Of a stretch of 14,522 nt of DNA, positions 13,518 through 14,522 are shown one piece after another (position 1 is the stretch's first letter; every line of letters starts with the position of its first letter). Under the pieces are notes generated by a model, which was given only the letters and a program-made list of their open reading frames with translations, made no database searches and had not been told where the DNA came from. The stretch covers positions 1 through 14,522 of the forward strand of contig JARKQO010000002.1 of assembly GCA_029974855.1 (NCBI GenBank), in the 5' to 3' direction. This DNA is from Eubacteriales bacterium. GTDB taxonomy: Bacteria > Bacillota_A > Clostridia > Christensenellales > Aristaeellaceae. A program made the position numbers and the translations under genes.

Positions 13518-14522
13518 ATGTGCGGAATCGCAGGGATCATTGGAAAGCGGAGCGCCGTGGATTCCCAAAAAATACAGGCCATGCTGGATACCATCCGGCA
13601 CCGGGGCCCGGACGGGGAAGGCATGTTCCAGGATGAAAAAGTGGCTTTGGGGCACCGCCGCCTGGCTATTTTGGACCTGCGGCCCGAAGGCGGCCAGCCC
13701 ATGCATTATGCGGGCCGCTATACCATCATCTACAACGGGGAGGTCTACAACTACCTGGAGCTTCGCCGGGAGCTGCAGGCCCTGGGCCACGATTTTGTAA
13801 CCCAGACGGATACAGAGGTGATTCTGGCGGCATACGCCCAATGGGGCTCCGCCTGCCTGGAGCGCTTCAACGGCATGTGGGCTTTCGCCCTGTATGACCG
13901 GGAAGCCCAGACCCTCTTTTGCAGCCGGGACCGCTTCGGCGTGAAGCCCCTGTATTATTGGGACAGCCCGGAGGGCTTTTACTTTGGCAGCGAGATCAAG
14001 GAAATCTGGACCCAGATGCCCAAGCCGGTGAAGGCCAACGAGGGGGTCCTGCTGGCGTACCTGACCACCGGGGAGATGGACTACAGCCGGCAGACCTGCT
14101 TCGCGGATGTGTACCAGCTGCCCGGCGGCCACAACCTGTTCTATGATCTGCGGGATCACAGCTTTCGGATTGAAAAATGGTATGAGCTGAAAAAGGAAGC
14201 CCAGGGCGGCCCTGACACTTACCCGCAAAGCGTGGAGCGGTTCCGCACCCTGTTTGAGCAGGCGGTCCGGCTCCGGCTGCGAAGCGACGTGCCCGTGGGC
14301 TCCACCCTTTCCGGGGGCCTGGACAGCACCGCCATCGTCTGCACCATGCGCCGCATCAAGCCGGAGGACCAGGAGCTGACCACCATCTCCTCCTGCTTTG
14401 CGGAAAAGGCCTTTGACGAGCAGGAATACATGGACGCCGTCATTGCCCATACCGGAGCCACCGCCTATAAGGTGTGGCCCGATCTCAAAATCAACCTGGA
14501 GGTTTTGGACCGGGAAATCTGG
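13518..14522 (+). CDS. asnB: Asparagine-synthase-type glutamine amidotransferase (AsnB family), 3' end outside window
   Basis: The visible 335 codons start MCGIAGIIG, giving the N-terminal nucleophile Cys2 after removal of Met. The glutaminase domain is complete: HRRL at 46-49, YNGEVYN at 72-78 and TDTE at 97-100. The synthetase domain begins with the ATP pyrophosphatase loop SGGLDS at 265-270. The enzyme hydrolyses glutamine and passes ammonia to a carboxylate activated as an acyl-adenylate. Classic AsnB makes asparagine. Relatives in polysaccharide loci, such as WbpS, are proposed to amidate uronic acids, which fits the five glycan genes just upstream. Sequence alone does not decide between them, so the symbol denotes family only. 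The ATG at 13518 follows AGAGGGG at 13508-13513. The frame is open at the right edge of the window. Confidence 0.92.
   Translation, partial: MCGIAGIIGKRSAVDSQKIQAMLDTIRHRGPDGEGMFQDEKVALGHRRLAILDLRPEGGQPMHYAGRYTIIYNGEVYNYLELRRELQALGHDFVTQTDTEVILAAYAQWGSACLERFNGMWAFALYDREAQTLFCSRDRFGVKPLYYWDSPEGFYFGSEIKEIWTQMPKPVKANEGVLLAYLTTGEMDYSRQTCFADVYQLPGGHNLFYDLRDHSFRIEKWYELKKEAQGGPDTYPQSVERFRTLFEQAVRLRLRSDVPVGSTLSGGLDSTAIVCTMRRIKPEDQELTTISSCFAEKAFDEQEYMDAVIAHTGATAYKVWPDLKINLEVLDREIW

Noticed and set aside
12225..14450. Long minus-strand open frame (741 codons) opposite the last glycosyltransferase and the amidotransferase gene
   Set aside because: It is low-complexity Gly/His/Ala-rich sequence without domains, running antisense across two well-supported genes. 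It is a by-product of high GC at third positions.
1..14522. CRISPR arrays, tRNA or rRNA genes, insertion sequences and attachment sites
   Set aside because: Reading both strands showed no regularly spaced direct repeats in non-coding DNA, no cloverleaf or rRNA-like sequence, and no transposase or integrase motifs.

Overview
The window looks like a piece of the chromosome of a GC-rich, spore-forming, low-branching Firmicute, most likely a gut Clostridia/Oscillospiraceae-type organism. The signs are a SpoIIE-like sporulation phosphatase at the left edge, strong AGGAGG-type ribosome binding sites, Firmicute-type DegV and UppP proteins, and a cysteine-rich protein resembling spore-surface proteins. 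I saw no rRNA, tRNA, CRISPR array, transposase or phage gene. Species assignment is inference.

Left part (1-4530): the 3' end of a spoIIE-like gene on the + strand faces a long minus-strand gene for a secreted or membrane-anchored protein made of about nine SdrD B-like (Cna_B-type) repeats. A perfect 19-bp hairpin lies between the two convergent genes. The repeat protein is split by one in-frame amber codon (2838-2840). The same frame stays open for another 555 codons beyond it, so the gene is recently broken, read through, or affected by a sequence error.

Middle part (4560-7442): divergent promoters serve the repeat gene and degV. degV overlaps tail to tail, by 128 bp, with a minus-strand gene for a 30-cysteine protein of 242 residues. 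uppP (undecaprenyl-diphosphatase) is divergent from the cysteine-rich gene, has its own promoter and ends at a clear intrinsic terminator.

Right part (7490-14522): a strong promoter starts a polysaccharide-type operon. It encodes a radical SAM enzyme, a GT4 glycosyltransferase, a Wzy/WaaL-type polymerase or ligase, a divergent GT-B glycosyltransferase, a WcaC-like GT4 glycosyltransferase and the first 335 codons of an AsnB-type amidotransferase. Four of these genes are joined by overlaps (26, 4 and 4 bp), which indicates translational coupling. The likely product is a surface or exopolysaccharide carrying an amide or radical-derived modification. No initiating phosphoglycosyltransferase, flippase or chain-length regulator is in the window, so the cluster probably continues to the right. 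UppP recycles the lipid carrier on which such a polymer would be built, but it sits in a separate transcription unit.

The points most worth following up are the amber-split repeat protein, the cysteine-rich protein with its antisense overlap on degV, and the pairing of a radical SAM enzyme with an amidotransferase in a glycan operon.
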